A DNA stretch of 64,000 nt from positions 77,563,739 to 77,627,738 of the forward strand of contig NC_089583.1 in the NCBI RefSeq assembly GCF_019320115.1, written 5' to 3'. The stretch is from Miscanthus floridulus (lineage: Eukaryota; Streptophyta; Magnoliopsida; Poales; Poaceae). A program made the position numbers and the translations under genes. Positions 11,232 through 22,700 of the stretch are shown piece by piece (within the stretch, counting starts at the first letter, position 1; each line of letters begins with the position of its first letter). The notes below the pieces were generated by a model. It saw nothing but the letters and a program-made list of their open reading frames with translations, was not told where the DNA came from and searched no databases.

Positions 11232-14200
11232 CAAGGAGCTGCAACGCCCAAATCTTCATCTCGTGGAGCAAATAGATATCTTCCAACTTCTTCCAAACAA
11301 TTGGATGTGAAAGGTAAAGCTGTGAGTTCAAGTCAGCCCACTTCTTCTACTGCAGCCACCCAACGCAAGACAAGTAAGATTGAGTGTTTTAAGTGTGGTG
11401 GTCATGGGCATAAGCAAGCTGAATGTCCCAATCGTCGTACTATTATTGCACTTGCTGATGGTTCTTATGATTCCCAAAGTGAAGAGGAGGACGAGTTTAA
11501 CAATGTATTTGCAGATCTTAATCTTGACACTTGTGAGTATTCAGCAGAGGATGGTACATTTGAGCTAGGTCTAAATTGTTTAGCCATTCAACCTATTCCA
11601 ACTTTTGCTCACAATGACCTATTACAAGATGTTGTTTCTCCATCTTTCGACGAGATTACTAGTGATGATTTTGATGAGTTGCTTGCTGATTTTCCTGATT
11701 TGACGCGTTCTATAATGAACACACCATCTCCTTCTTTGGTGGTGAGGCGAGTTCTTTCCACTCAATTTGTTGCTGCTGAACAAGGACAACGCCATAATTT
11801 GTTTCAATCCAGATGCAAAGTGAAAGGACAAGTGTGCCGTTTCATCATAGATGGTGGGAGCTGCAATAATATTGTTAGTGCTTTGCTTGTTGAGAAGCTT
11901 GGCTTGCAGCCACGTCGCCATCCACATCCATACCATATGCAATGGTTGAATAATTCTGGGACAGTTAAGGTTTCAGCCATGATTCGTTTGTTATTTTCCA
12001 TTGGTGATTATCATGGAGAGGTGGATTGTGATATTGTCCCCATGCAAGCATGCCATTTGCTGCTTGGTCGGCCCTGGCAATTTGATGTGGACTCAGTGCA
12101 TTTTGGACGGTCTAACAAACACACTTTCATTCACAATGACAAGAAGGTGGTTCTTATTCCATTATCTCCAGAGGAGATACATGCTTCAGATATGGCTCGC
12201 AAGAAAAGAGAGGAATCTGACAAAAGAAAATTGAGTGAGATCCCCAACATAAGTAAGGGAGAGAGTTCTAACCCATCCAGCCACATAAAGACTCATGCCA
12301 ATCCTAAACAGCCACGCCACACTGAGTGTCTCTTTGTGAGCAAGAGTGATATGAGAGAAGTGAGAAACACCACAGCCCCATTCTTTGTGCTCTTGCACAA
12401 GGAGGTCCTACTTTCAACTAACGATTTACCTTCATCGCTGCCTAGTGTTGTTCTTGATCTCTTACAGGACTTCGAAGATGTTTTTCCCGATGAGATACCA
12501 GCTGGACTTCCTCCACTCCGTGGAATTGAGCATCAAATTGATTTGGTACCAGGTGCTTCTCTTCCAAATCGTCTAGCCTACCGCACCAATCCCACAGAGA
12601 CAAAGGAAATTCAGCGACAGGTAAAAGAGCTTTTGGACAAAGGGTATGTTCGTGAATCCTTATCACCATGTGATGTTCCCGTTCTTTTAGTTCCAAAGAA
12701 AGATGGCTCTTGGCGCATGTGTGTTGATTGTCGTGCTATCAATGCTATAACTGTTCGATATCGCCATCCCATTCCACGACTTGATGACATGTTAGATGAA
12801 TTGAGTGGTTCCATCATTTTCACCAAGATTGATTTGCGTAGTGGCTATCATCAAATCCGCATGAAACTTGGTGATGAATGGAAAACAGCGTTTAAAACTA
12901 AAATTGGTCTCTATGAATGGCTTGTGATGCCATTTGGCTTGACAAATGCTCCTTCAACTTTTATGCGCTTAATGAACCATGTTTTACGAGCTTTCATTGG
13001 CAAGTTTGTAGTTGTTTATTTTGATGATATTCTGATCTATAGCAAATCATTTGATGAACATCTTGATCATATCCGTCAAGTACTTGCTGTTTTGAGGGAA
13101 GAGAAATTGTATGGCAACATTGCTAAGTGCACCTTTTGCACAGACCGTGTTGTTTTCCTTGGCTTTGTTGTTTCCGCAGATGGTATTCAGGTTGATGAAG
13201 AAAAGGTTAAAGCAATAAAGGATTGGCCTACACCTACAAATGTGAGTCAAGTTCGAAGTTTTCATGGTCTTGCAGGTTTTTATAGGCGTTTTGTTAAAGA
13301 TTTCAGCACCATCGCTGCACCCCTCAACAATTTGACAAAGAAGGATGTTCCATTCAAGTGGGGTAATGAACAAGACCAAGCCTTCAATGAGCTGAAAACA
13401 AAGCTTTGTGAAGCACCGCTGCTACAACTTCCTGATTTTGGTAAGACATTTGAGATCGAATGTGATGCAAGTGGTATTGGCATAGGAGGTGTACTACTTC
13501 AAGAAGGTAAACCTGTTGCCTACTTTTCTGAAAAGTTGAATGGTCCACATCTGAATTATTCTGTCTATGATAAAGAGCTTTATGCCTTAGTTCGAGTTTT
13601 GGAAGTTTGGCAACATTATTTGTTACCTAAAGAATTTGTCATCCATTCTGATCATGAAGCTTTGAAATATCTAAAAAGTCAAGGCAAACTGAACCATAGA
13701 CATGCTAAATGGATTGAGTTCATTGAAACATTTCCCTATGTTGTAAAACATAAGCGTGGAAAAGATAACATTATTGCCGATGCCTTATCACGGAGATGTG
13801 GTTTGGTTACACAATTAGATACAAAAGTGCTTGGTTTGGAATCCATTAAAACACTCTATGCAGCTGATTCTGATTTTAAAGAACCTTTCTCTCATTGCAT
13901 TGCTGGAAAAGGCTGGGACAAGTATTATGTGCATGGTGGTTTTTTATTTCGCACTAACAAACTATGCATTCCAGCCTGCTCGATTCGTCAAGTTCTTTTG
14001 CAGGAAGCACATGCTGGTGGCTTAGCTGGTCATTTTGGCGTCAAAAAGACATTGGACATGCTCTCCAATCATTTCTTTTGGCCACATATGCGACGTGATG
14101 TCCAGCGACATGTTGCACGCTGCATAATCTGCTTGAAAGCTAAGTCCCGCCTTAATCCCCATGGTCTTTATACTCCATTACCAGTTCCGAATGTACCTTG

Positions 14201-15335
14201 GGAAGATATATCCATGGATTTTATTTTGGGGTTACCTCGGTCTCAGAGGGGTAGGGATTCTATCTTTGTTGTTGTTGACCGATTCTCTAAAATGGCACAT
14301 TTTATTCTATGTCATAAGAACGACGATGCTTCACACGTTGCTGATTTGTTTTTTAGGGAGATCGTTCGTTTACATGGAGTACCAAGGACTATTGTTTCAG
14401 ATCGGGATACAAAATTTCTAAGCTATTTTTGGAAGACGTTATGGGCTAAACTTGGTACAAAGTCGTTATTTTCCACCACTTGTCATCCGCAAACCGATGG
14501 GCAAACTGAAGTTGTCAACCGTACCTTGTCCACCATGTTGCGTGCTGTGTTGAAAAAGAATTTGAAGCAGTGGGAAGACTGCCTTCCACATGTTGAATTT
14601 GCTTATAATAGGGCAGTCCATTCCACAACAAACTTTTGTCCATTTGAAATTATTTATGGGTTTAAACCGCATACTCTCATGGATCTTTTGCCTTTACCAT
14701 TACAGGAACAAGTTAACTTGGATGCAGCAAAGAGATCAGATTTTCTCAAGAAGCTACATGATGAGACAAGAAGGAATATCGAGAAGAAATCTGCACAATA
14801 TGCAAAGCAAGCGAACAAAGGTAAAAAGAAGGTTACATTCCAGCCCCGAGACCTCGTGTGGTTGCATCTACGCAAGGATCGATTTCCCCAACAGCGCAAG
14901 AGTAAGTTATCTCCTAGGGGTGATGGTCCGTTCAAGGTTTTACACAAGATAAATGATAATGCTTACAAAATTGAGCTGCCACCTGAATATTCCAATGTGA
15001 GTACAACATTCAATGTCAAAGACTTGCTTCCATTTGTTGGTGGGCCTGAGTCGAGGACGACTCCTTCTCAAGAGGGGGAGGCTAATGAGGACATTCCTAG
15101 CATTCACTCATCTTCAAATGAAACTCCACTTGATAAAGCTGGTCCAATTATAAGAAGTAGAGCTAAACAATTGGAGAAGGAAATTCATTCTCAGGTGAAC
15201 GCTAACCTTATGTTTAATAATCAGTTTATGTTCAATGAGCCTATGCTTTTGAGTTCTTGTTCCAATGTCCTTAGGAATGATGGAGTGTATGAACCAGCAT
15301 GGGATGAAGATGGATTCAAGCCTCTGGACATTTGA
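11232..15335 (+). CDS. pol: Pol polyprotein of the CRM-like Ty3 element (zinc knuckle, PR, RT, RNase H, IN)
   Basis: Open from just after the gag stop; the first ATG is at 11301 and gives 1344 residues (numbering from it). Zinc knuckle CX2CX4HX4C at 29-42. Aspartic protease with DGGS at about 184-187, where many families have DSG/DTG. Reverse transcriptase with YFDD at 573-576. RNase H begins near 715 with the CDAS word. Integrase has an HHCC zinc region at about 903-943 and the catalytic triad D973, D1034, E1070 with exactly 35 residues between the last two. All key residues are intact. The last 84 codons (from 15083) lie within the 3' LTR and end in a conserved R-S-R-A-K-Q-L segment and an acidic C-terminus; no chromodomain is seen. 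It reverse-transcribes and integrates the element. Apart from the upstream TAG it looks functional. Confidence 0.93.
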   Translation, partial: QGAATPKSSSRGANRYLPTSSKQLDVKGKAVSSSQPTSSTAATQRKTSKIECFKCGGHGHKQAECPNRRTIIALADGSYDSQSEEEDEFNNVFADLNLDTCEYSAEDGTFELGLNCLAIQPIPTFAHNDLLQDVVSPSFDEITSDDFDELLADFPDLTRSIMNTPSPSLVVRRVLSTQFVAAEQGQRHNLFQSRCKVKGQVCRFIIDGGSCNNIVSALLVEKLGLQPRRHPHPYHMQWLNNSGTVKVSAMIRLLFSIGDYHGEVDCDIVPMQACHLLLGRPWQFDVDSVHFGRSNKHTFIHNDKKVVLIPLSPEEIHASDMARKKREESDKRKLSEIPNISKGESSNPSSHIKTHANPKQPRHTECLFVSKSDMREVRNTTAPFFVLLHKEVLLSTNDLPSSLPSVVLDLLQDFEDVFPDEIPAGLPPLRGIEHQIDLVPGASLPNRLAYRTNPTETKEIQRQVKELLDKGYVRESLSPCDVPVLLVPKKDGSWRMCVDCRAINAITVRYRHPIPRLDDMLDELSGSIIFTKIDLRSGYHQIRMKLGDEWKTAFKTKIGLYEWLVMPFGLTNAPSTFMRLMNHVLRAFIGKFVVVYFDDILIYSKSFDEHLDHIRQVLAVLREEKLYGNIAKCTFCTDRVVFLGFVVSADGIQVDEEKVKAIKDWPTPTNVSQVRSFHGLAGFYRRFVKDFSTIAAPLNNLTKKDVPFKWGNEQDQAFNELKTKLCEAPLLQLPDFGKTFEIECDASGIGIGGVLLQEGKPVAYFSEKLNGPHLNYSVYDKELYALVRVLEVWQHYLLPKEFVIHSDHEALKYLKSQGKLNHRHAKWIEFIETFPYVVKHKRGKDNIIADALSRRCGLVTQLDTKVLGLESIKTLYAADSDFKEPFSHCIAGKGWDKYYVHGGFLFRTNKLCIPACSIRQVLLQEAHAGGLAGHFGVKKTLDMLSNHFFWPHMRRDVQRHVARCIICLKAKSRLNPHGLYTPLPVPNVPWEDISMDFILGLPRSQRGRDSIFVVVDRFSKMAHFILCHKNDDASHVADLFFREIVRLHGVPRTIVSDRDTKFLSYFWKTLWAKLGTKSLFSTTCHPQTDGQTEVVNRTLSTMLRAVLKKNLKQWEDCLPHVEFAYNRAVHSTTNFCPFEIIYGFKPHTLMDLLPLPLQEQVNLDAAKRSDFLKKLHDETRRNIEKKSAQYAKQANKGKKKVTFQPRDLVWLHLRKDRFPQQRKSKLSPRGDGPFKVLHKINDNAYKIELPPEYSNVSTTFNVKDLLPFVGGPESRTTPSQEGEANEDIPSIHSSSNETPLDKAGPIIRSRAKQLEKEIHSQVNANLMFNNQFMFNEPMLLSSCSNVLRNDGVYEPAWDEDGFKPLDI
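15070..15082 (+). promoter_or_regulatory. Polypurine tract
   Basis: AAGAGGGGGAGGC directly precedes the 3' LTR. It primes plus-strand DNA synthesis. Unusually it lies inside the pol reading frame, because pol continues into the LTR. Confidence 0.85.
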
Positions 15336-16043
15336 ACCAAGAAGCCTATGGTGTGCAAGAATAAAATGGTGGTTCATCACCTTTGCATGGAAATGCAACC
15401 AGAAGCTAGATGACTGATACATGGTACGAATTCCAAGCATCACCGCGGACAGAATACACGGAGTTAGACGGTGTTCTATATGTGGATGGAAGCGTCTTCA
15501 AGTCTACTTTCCAGCCCATCAAACGGCTCATTATTTGGACTTCCCAATAAAGAGTTATGCTCATTTTAGTAACTGCTATCAGAAGCTGAAAGACGCACGA
15601 ACCAGCCACGAAATCCACTGGTGCATGCGCATGCTGCCATTTACTCCAAGCTGAACGTCCCTATCCCTATATATATCTTGTACTAGACAATGAAAGGTTA
15701 GACCTTGATTAGCTGAATTCAGAATACACAAACTCGTGGAGTTTTGTTTATGCGTGAGTCTTGAGAGGCTTGCAAACTTGTTCTTTCGATTCCTGAGGGA
15801 GTTGTAGAACGCCGAACTGCGGTTCACCCAGTTCGTGCCTTCACGTCTATAGGGCGTGATTGCGTGGGCTGTTTCGTCGGTACGTGGAAGGGTGATTGTC
15901 TCGGTAGTTCGTCGCGTGGACAGCCTCGCGGTGCACTGCCTCTTCACCAGGTCACGCAGCGACAAGTTATCAAGTTCGCGGATCCTACGAGAAGATCGGG
16001 CCACAAAACTTGCTACACGCGTTGCATAGGCGTGTGCACATCA
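15083..16043 (+). repeat. 3' LTR of the CRM-like element
   Basis: 961 bp; relative to the 5' copy it has three extra bases near 15280 (one added Asp codon in the pol tail) and about eight substitutions. It contains the pol stop at 15333-15335 and a TATA box near 15667. The right end CATCA is followed by the target duplication TCACT. Confidence 0.92.
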
Positions 16044-16054
16044 TCACTCATGTT

Positions 16055-16173
16055 GGCCCTGTTCGCTTGTCTTATGAGCCATACTATTTCAGCGAACGAA
16101 CAGTGTTTTTCTCTCACAACGAATCAGCGAACAGTACTTTCAACCATGACTTTTCAGCAAAGCGAACAGGGCC
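16055..16173. mobile_element. 119-bp GGCCCTGTTCGC-type MITE
   Basis: Perfect-looking inverted ends: GGCCCTGTTCGCTT at the left, AAGCGAACAGGGCC at the right. The interior has CAGCGAACGAACAGTGTTTTTCTC-like family words. It starts only 6 bp after the target duplication of the CRM-like element. Related copies occur at 19344, 53346 and 57655. Confidence 0.85.
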
Positions 16174-19100
16174 GTTGTAGCCCAACCGGTTTAGCCCGAG
16201 CCCACCCACCCACGCACCCACTTGGCATGGCCAGTCTTATGATTCGCCTTCTGCCTTTCTTAACCTCACAGAAGTGACATACAATAGTCATATATTCCTT
16301 TCTGTTCTAAATTATAAGATATTTTAGCTTTCTAGATGCATAGCTTTGAGAACGTAGGAAGTAATTGCTGGTAAGTTTAGTTGCAATACGAAGTATGTAT
16401 GGCTATGTCTCTGAACATTACTGCATCTAGAGTGGTAAATTTTGAAACAAAAAATGAAGACATACTTTCAACAGTACCAGCAAACAACTAGATTACAGAT
16501 CAGAGCGAATATCCGATGCCTATTTCAGATATAGTCAAAAGGAAATCACCACCCGACGGATTCGACTCTGTTACTTCCGCTTACGCATGCGGTACTGCGG
16601 GCTGACTAGACTTGCTTTCGCTTTCGCTTGGACCTATAGGGTCCTAACCCTAGTGCATGCCCAGCAATAGCTAGCTAGAGCTAACAAATTGCTTAATCAA
16701 TCGGCTGTACTAGTAGCTAACTGTGTTGACCTTTGTTGTCATCTCTAAACAAATTTAGTAGCTAGCCAAATAAACAAACCAGATAGTATAAGCATGCAGG
16801 CCAAAGTTGGGCGCACAAGATTACGATCCGACAAAACCATATAGCTAATAAGCAAAGCAGGCCAAAGTTGGACGACGCACAAGAGTACACAACCCAAGTC
16901 AAGATTGACTTTGCTTCTAAACTATACGTATAGTTTAATAATGGAGCCGGTCGGTCGATGATGCATGATCTTAGGTTGATCTCATCTTTCACTGTCCTGT
17001 CCATAGCCCAATCAAGTGAGTGCAGTAGGGGAAAAAAAAATCAGTGTGAAACCACTCGATCGCTTCACCAACCTCGCTCGCTCGCTCGTCTCTCCTGCGG
17101 CCGGGCTGGGCGCAATTGCAGTCCGTGGTCCAGGTGTTGGCACGCCGGCCGGCGCCGCGGCAGATCTCTCGCGCGTGATGAGAGAGAGATTCGGCGAGCA
17201 GACGGGGCAGAAATGGGGGCTGATGAAAGCCTGAAAGCTGTCGCACACATACGGCCCGGCCGTCGCCATCATCGTTTCTCAGAAAAAAGACCCCGGCCTG
17301 CACCTGCGACTGTGATCGCGCTGCTAGCGACGTCGACCAAAGCTAGCTCATCACGCCCCCGCCCTGCGTCTGCGTCTGAGTGCATTATTATTATTATTAC
17401 ATTAGTCTATCACTCTATCAGTGACGGCCGCCCTCGCTCGCTCACCAGGAGTTCAGGACGGATCAGAGTACTCGTATAAAGCATTTTGTTAAAAAAAACG
17501 ATTGACAAGCTCTGATCGACGAGCAAATGCGCATTTCCGGACCGGTGGCGGTTTGACTTGGGGCGCTAGGAGGTAGCCTCTCTCCTTCCTATCTAGTCCT
17601 ATATCATTGGCAAAAGGCGACAGAAGAGCAGGAGCAATGTGTCAGCTGAGATGATTAAGCGGGCTGAGTGAAGGTAATCCTGCCGCTAATCAATCGTTTT
17701 CTGGAGCTGTCGCGATTATATTCGATTATTAAGGTAGTAGGAGTATGTATGATCAACAGGACGCGCAGTACGGGTTACTCAACCCCCACTAGCACTACCC
17801 GTGCCGACTGACTTTCTCCGCACTCCATACTGTCATGATTACAGCCTTTGACGATAATGGCAGCTTTGGCCGGTGATCTTCTGTGCCCATGGTGGTTGGT
17901 TGGTTGGTTCTAGTGGGTTGGTCAACGGGGAGGGGGGAGAGGCCTTGCTTGCTCTAACACAGGAAACCTCGAGAGAAGAAAACAAACGGCTCTCCTTGTA
18001 TTGTCCACAAGGAAAATATCTATCTGGTGACTGGTGCTCGCCGGGGAGTGACTCTGATGCACTGTTGGAGAATGGGTGAATGTATTTTGAGGGATTATGT
18101 GTCGTTGAGAATTTGAGATCTAAAAGTAGAAAGCGGCTACTTCCTCCGTTCCAAAAAAAAAAACACAATTCTAGTTTTGAACCTGGACAATATTTTTTTA
18201 GGGACGTGGAGGGTGTAAGTCATATATTACAACCTATACAATCCTTCTTTCTTTTTTTTACATTATAAAAAGATAGAACGGACTAAAAAAATAAACTTCA
18301 TTGTCGTCCAGAAAAAAAAGAGATGCTTGAGCCTCACCCGCCCTGGCGCTCAAAGCAGGAGCGGAGCCACCCTAGGGGCCTGGTGGGATGGCTGCCCAGC
18401 TACCAGCGTGGTTACCCTAGACCCCAGACCCTCTTCTTCCTTAGCTCTGGCTATCGAGTGCTTAAGCCGAGCGTCCATGGCCGTGACATGGCATATTTGT
18501 CTCATTTTGGTTTACCTCAGGAGCAGTCCACTAATGACCGAACCATCCCACACTAACTGATACCCTTACGATGGTTTCCTTCACCGATCGAAAGCGTATC
18601 GAGCATCCTCCGCCTTGCATCCCCAACCCTGGCCAGCGAGCATCGAGGCATTAGCCAAGCGGCCGCCGGCAGCCGCCCGACGGAGGCCCGCCGCGCGCTC
18701 AAGCGCGATGGAGGGAGGATAGGAGGAGATAATTGACCTTCATGCAATTTACAGGTTCATCTATTCTTAGTTTTTGTATTATGCAATGTATGGATCAAGT
18801 AATTTATTCTTCAAATTTGAGATAACATCTCATCCACTTTTTCGCCATAATTTGTGTGATTGCATCTTTTAACCATAATTTGAGTAATCGGTCGTATGTG
18901 AAAGCGGTGTGATTTGGTCCACAAGCCTTTTGGTTTATGTTCACGTTAGAATTGCCCTACCTATAATTTTTTTTTTCTGGGCTCCGAGATGAGGTGGTCC
19001 TTGGAACCAAAGTTCCACGTTGTAATTTCTGTGTCCCTTGGAAAATAGACGGAAATGAAAGTACTATGTTTGTCTTCTTTTGTACCCTGGCCGATGACAC

Positions 19101-19343
19101 CGAAATGGACGTACGTGCACTCGATCGTATCATGCATGAAATTGACTTCGCCGCTGTCGATCGACCACACGTCTCAGTCCGTCAGTCGGTAGCTTTATTA
19201 CTACTGTGTGCCCGAGCGTTAGTGCGCTGATTGTGGTGTGTGTCAAATTCAACGTAGAAAGCTGGAGTGGCATGTGAATATCTAAGCTATACCTACCAAA
19301 CGCTGGCTCTGGAAGTCTGGAGTAGTCAACCTGCGAGATATTT
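16174..19343. other. Intergenic DNA with MITE relics, no gene recognised
   Basis: Contains a Stowaway fragment at about 16296-16365 (CTGTTCTAAATTATAAGATA). A GC-rich block at 17050-17480 and several frames of up to 173 codons have no recognisable domain. (ATT)n occurs at about 17384-17400. The 18330-18560 block is GC-rich and unlike its neighbours but was not identified. Confidence 0.35.
18138..18287. mobile_element. Stowaway-like MITE
   Basis: Starts CTACTTCCTCCGTTCC and ends with an inverse AGAACGGACTA-like terminus, enclosing A-rich DNA. The ends are imperfect. Confidence 0.5.
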
Positions 19344-19445
19344 GTCCTGTTCGCTTGGCTGATAAGCCATGACTGAAAGTAATGTTGGCTGATTTATTAT
19401 GAGAGAAAAATAATATTCGTTGGCTAAAAAAGTACGGCTGAAAAT
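19344..19445. mobile_element. Truncated GGCCCTGTTCGC-type MITE
   Basis: The left end GTCCTGTTCGCTTGGCTGAT and the interior (TTATGAGAGAAAAATAATATTCG and TTGGCTAAAAAAGTACGGCTG, in family order) match the elements at 16055 and 57655. The right inverted terminus is lost. Confidence 0.65.
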
Positions 19446-19752
19446 TTATTTGCCTAAGTGTGCAATCTCGTCAACAATCATGCATCCACCGATCTATAGC
19501 CTGTTCTGATTCGTCAGGGCACGTGATGCTGCGTGTCTGATCTGAAATTGATCCGCCGGAGCGGGGATCATGCATGCGGAGAAGCATTACCCATTTTAAT
19601 GTTCTTTGTGTTGCGGACACACAACAAGATTTAATTTGGCCATGTTTGGATTTTATGAGCGTACCACTAGTAGCTCAAAATTAGCTATAGTCCAGCCAAA
19701 CACGAGGATTAAAAGCTGGATCATTTTAGCCGGCACCCTAATTAACAGCCAG
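19446..19752. other. Flank of the large Ty3 element, no gene
   Basis: AT-rich DNA including GGCCATGTTTGGATTTT at about 19638, which looks like a MITE terminus and may have its partner at about 44587 across the retrotransposon insertion. Confidence 0.3.
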
Positions 19753-19757
19753 ATCAC

Positions 19758-22700
19758 TGTGGTAGAACCGTCCAAAATAATACGCTTTCGGAGGCGCTCG
19801 TCTTTCATTAGACACCAAATACCCCAAAAGTTAGCTACATCAGACAGTTCCGTCGAGCACACCCCACAGGAGAACTCGAATCAATCCACGTTTTACCTGC
19901 AGAATCCAATAATAAATACGAGCTTACAATGCTTAGTCTATTTCATACAACAAGAGTTCTTAGAAATTATTTATTATAATACCAGAGTTCAGAGTGCGAT
20001 AATTAAACAGCGGAATAAAAATAAGCATCTAGCGGAAACAATACAATGATCCGTCCGTACCCACCGGAAGAATCCTCCACATAATGTTACTGCTCAAGCT
20101 GCACCTGCAACAGGAGTAAAATAAACCCTGAGTACACAATGTACCCGCAAGACTTACCCGACTAGTGAGAATAGTTTCTCGACTCTCAAGGATATGATAG
20201 GTAATATGGGTTTGCTGTTTTCTTTTTATTTGCGAAAAGCATTACTAGAAGTACGTCCTAAAGATCAAATTTTATTAGCAGTCATGACTACTTCATTAGC
20301 TAACCATTCTAGGTAAGCACCCGTTCTACTTTCAAGCAAGGGTTGAGCAATCAGAATTATTTCACCATATTTCATCTTCCAGTTCTTACTACAGTGCTAG
20401 ACCATAGCCAAGTCGTACCGTCTCACAGAAATGACGATTCATGAACCAATGTATCTCAGCTGGGTATCCCAAAACACACGCTCCGTTTGTACTCTAGGCA
20501 CAAATAAGACCAACTCATTCCACTCGTGTCACAGGGTCTAGGTCTCCGTCCAAACTTGGACTCCAAGCCCCCAGACTTGAGACCCGGTCTCAGCATGGTG
20601 CTTAGACCTCCACCTTTCCCTGCCTCCAATCAGTCGGTCCGAAAAGAGCCAGAACCCACGACAAGAGTGTAACGAGCCTTTCCGCTCCCATAAGTAAGTA
20701 TGTGCCCAGGATAATAAGTCTATGACCTGACTACTATCCACAGCAACGGACGGTCCTTAATCGACACAAATAGGGAAAACAATGTAACCAAGCTAAGTCC
20801 CGTTGGCCGCGGGACACAACCTGTTACACCCACCAATACACATACCATATCCCTGCTCTGTCTCCATTTTTCCTTTCATCATTTTTATGAGAGTAATAAT
20901 AATCACCTATTGTGAGTAACAGCACGCTACCGAAAGCCTAAGCATAGCAGCTACTCGAACCTGTATTAGTAGGACTCATAGGACAGTTATATCTATGCAT
21001 GCGGTTTCCATAAAATTCATGTAATATAAATGCACATAACATATATAAACAGTGATTATAAAAAATAAGGAATTATGCTCCGGGACTTGCCTTGGGCAGG
21101 CGCATTGTCAGCTGAGTCAGTCAGTGGCAGCTCTAGGACCTCCTCCTACACGAGAATCTCATCCTCGTACTCCTCGACGATCTCCTTGAACTCATGATCG
21201 CCGGTGGTCACGATCTCCATCAACTCGTTCTCTACATGCATGCGATGATGATGCAACACTTAGCAACAACAACTCTTAAACTAAGAATACGCATACTAAG
21301 CTACTAAGCTAGCTCTAATGACTAAGGTACTAAGCTAACATTCATCTTTACCAATCAAAGCGTTGGGTTCAACTAACAAACACCTAGCTTTATAAATGAA
21401 GGATATATCTTTATTTCTACAAATGATTTAATATATATTTGAAACAAAGAGCATTTAACTACCTTAATGCTTAGTTTATTCTAAAGCTTACAAAAATTAC
21501 AGTGAGCACATAATAATACAATGAAGCTACTATATAAATTTCAGGACTAAAGCTATCACCAATTTTACCACAAAAATTCCTACAATAATTATCCTAACAA
21601 TATTAAATATTTTCAAATAATTTAATAGCTCCTGGTATCAACATGTACATATATGAACTAAATACACTAACAGATAGAGCACAATTTTAGGAACCTAATA
21701 AAATTTGTTTCATAATTTTTGGACACCTACATGATTTTATATGATTTACCAAAGATCAGCTCAAAAAATAAATTAGAAAACTATTTCTTAATCCTTATGA
21801 AAAAGAAAAATAAATTCTTCCACGTGGCCCACGCACGCAGCCCACATGACGCAGCGTGCGTGCGAGAGCACGCGGTGGCCCACGGTGCGGCCCACGCGAG
21901 GCTGGCCTACAGCGCGAGACGACCCATGGCGGGGAGAATCCCGCGCGCGCTAGCGATTTTGTAGAAGAGACCTCGAACTTCTCCCGAATTATAACTAAGT
22001 AGTAACACTATTTCCCCCTCTCTCAAACCTTTTCACTTAACCCCCTGGCTTTCTAGGAATTCCTCCGCGCACAACCCCGGTGACTCAGCGCACGGCGGCG
22101 CGACGGCCGGTGACACAGCGCGGCTACGCCGGCCACTTGGGACCTACGGTAGACTACCTAACAGGCCGGTCACCATCTCCAACCCGAGCGGCTATGCTAA
22201 ACAACGGTGCAGGGTGACACGACTTGCTGGGGAAGGCTGCAGCGGCGCGCGGCCATCCGCGATGGCGGCGCCACTGTTCCGATGAGCTGGGATAGCTACA
22301 GACCTAATTGGTTACCGCGTGAGCATTAGGAGGCTACCATGGATCAGGCCAAGGTGATGGTTGGGGCAGAGGATGATGAAGGAGGGCTGGCCACGTGCGG
22401 CCGAGCCATGCGTGGCGCACTGTGGAGGCATGGTCGCATCATCGACGACGGGGAGGTGGTAGCAGTTCTACTGGCGTGCGCAAGGTGGAGAGGGTGACAA
22501 GGCAAAGCTAGTGATGTAGGCAAATTGGCTTGGGAGGGACTGTAGGAGGGCTGCCCTCGACCATGGCTAAGATCGGCCTTCATGGCACGACGGCAGGGAA
22601 AAACTCCAAATTGGATCTTGGTCGTGCTCGCTTCAAGGCTGGGTGGGGTCAGGGGTTAGGTGGCTTAATGGAGAAGCCAGGGATGAGTCAAATTGAGTTG

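Larger units (their letters stand above)
8411..16048 (+). mobile_element. Complete Ty3/gypsy LTR retrotransposon, CRM-like
   Basis: A full element with 5' LTR (8416-9373), primer binding site, gag, pol in protease-RT-RNaseH-integrase order (Ty3 order), polypurine tract and 3' LTR (15083-16043). The flanking 5-bp target duplication TCACT is perfect at 8411-8415 and 16044-16048. The LTRs differ at about eight bases and one 3-bp indel in about 958 bp. No canonical chromodomain follows the integrase; instead the pol frame extends about 84 codons into the 3' LTR, a feature I associate with the CRM (centromeric retrotransposon) lineage of chromoviruses. The lineage call is from memory of that family and should be tested by an RT tree. 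Only one in-frame stop, between gag and pol, interrupts coding. Confidence 0.9.

Noticed and set aside
8419..16040. LTR ends placed at the first TG (8419) and last TGCACA (16040)
   Set aside because: That choice gives no target duplication; moving the ends by 3 bp each way gives a perfect TCACT pair, so I used 8416 and 16043.
8411..16048. The CRM-like element as evidence that the window is centromeric
   Set aside because: Two ordinary regulatory genes, diverse MITEs and no satellite array are present; CRM relatives also occur outside centromeres.
16958..17479. 173-codon plus-strand frame
   Set aside because: No domain; simple Ser/Arg-rich translation of GC-rich spacer ending in an ATT microsatellite.
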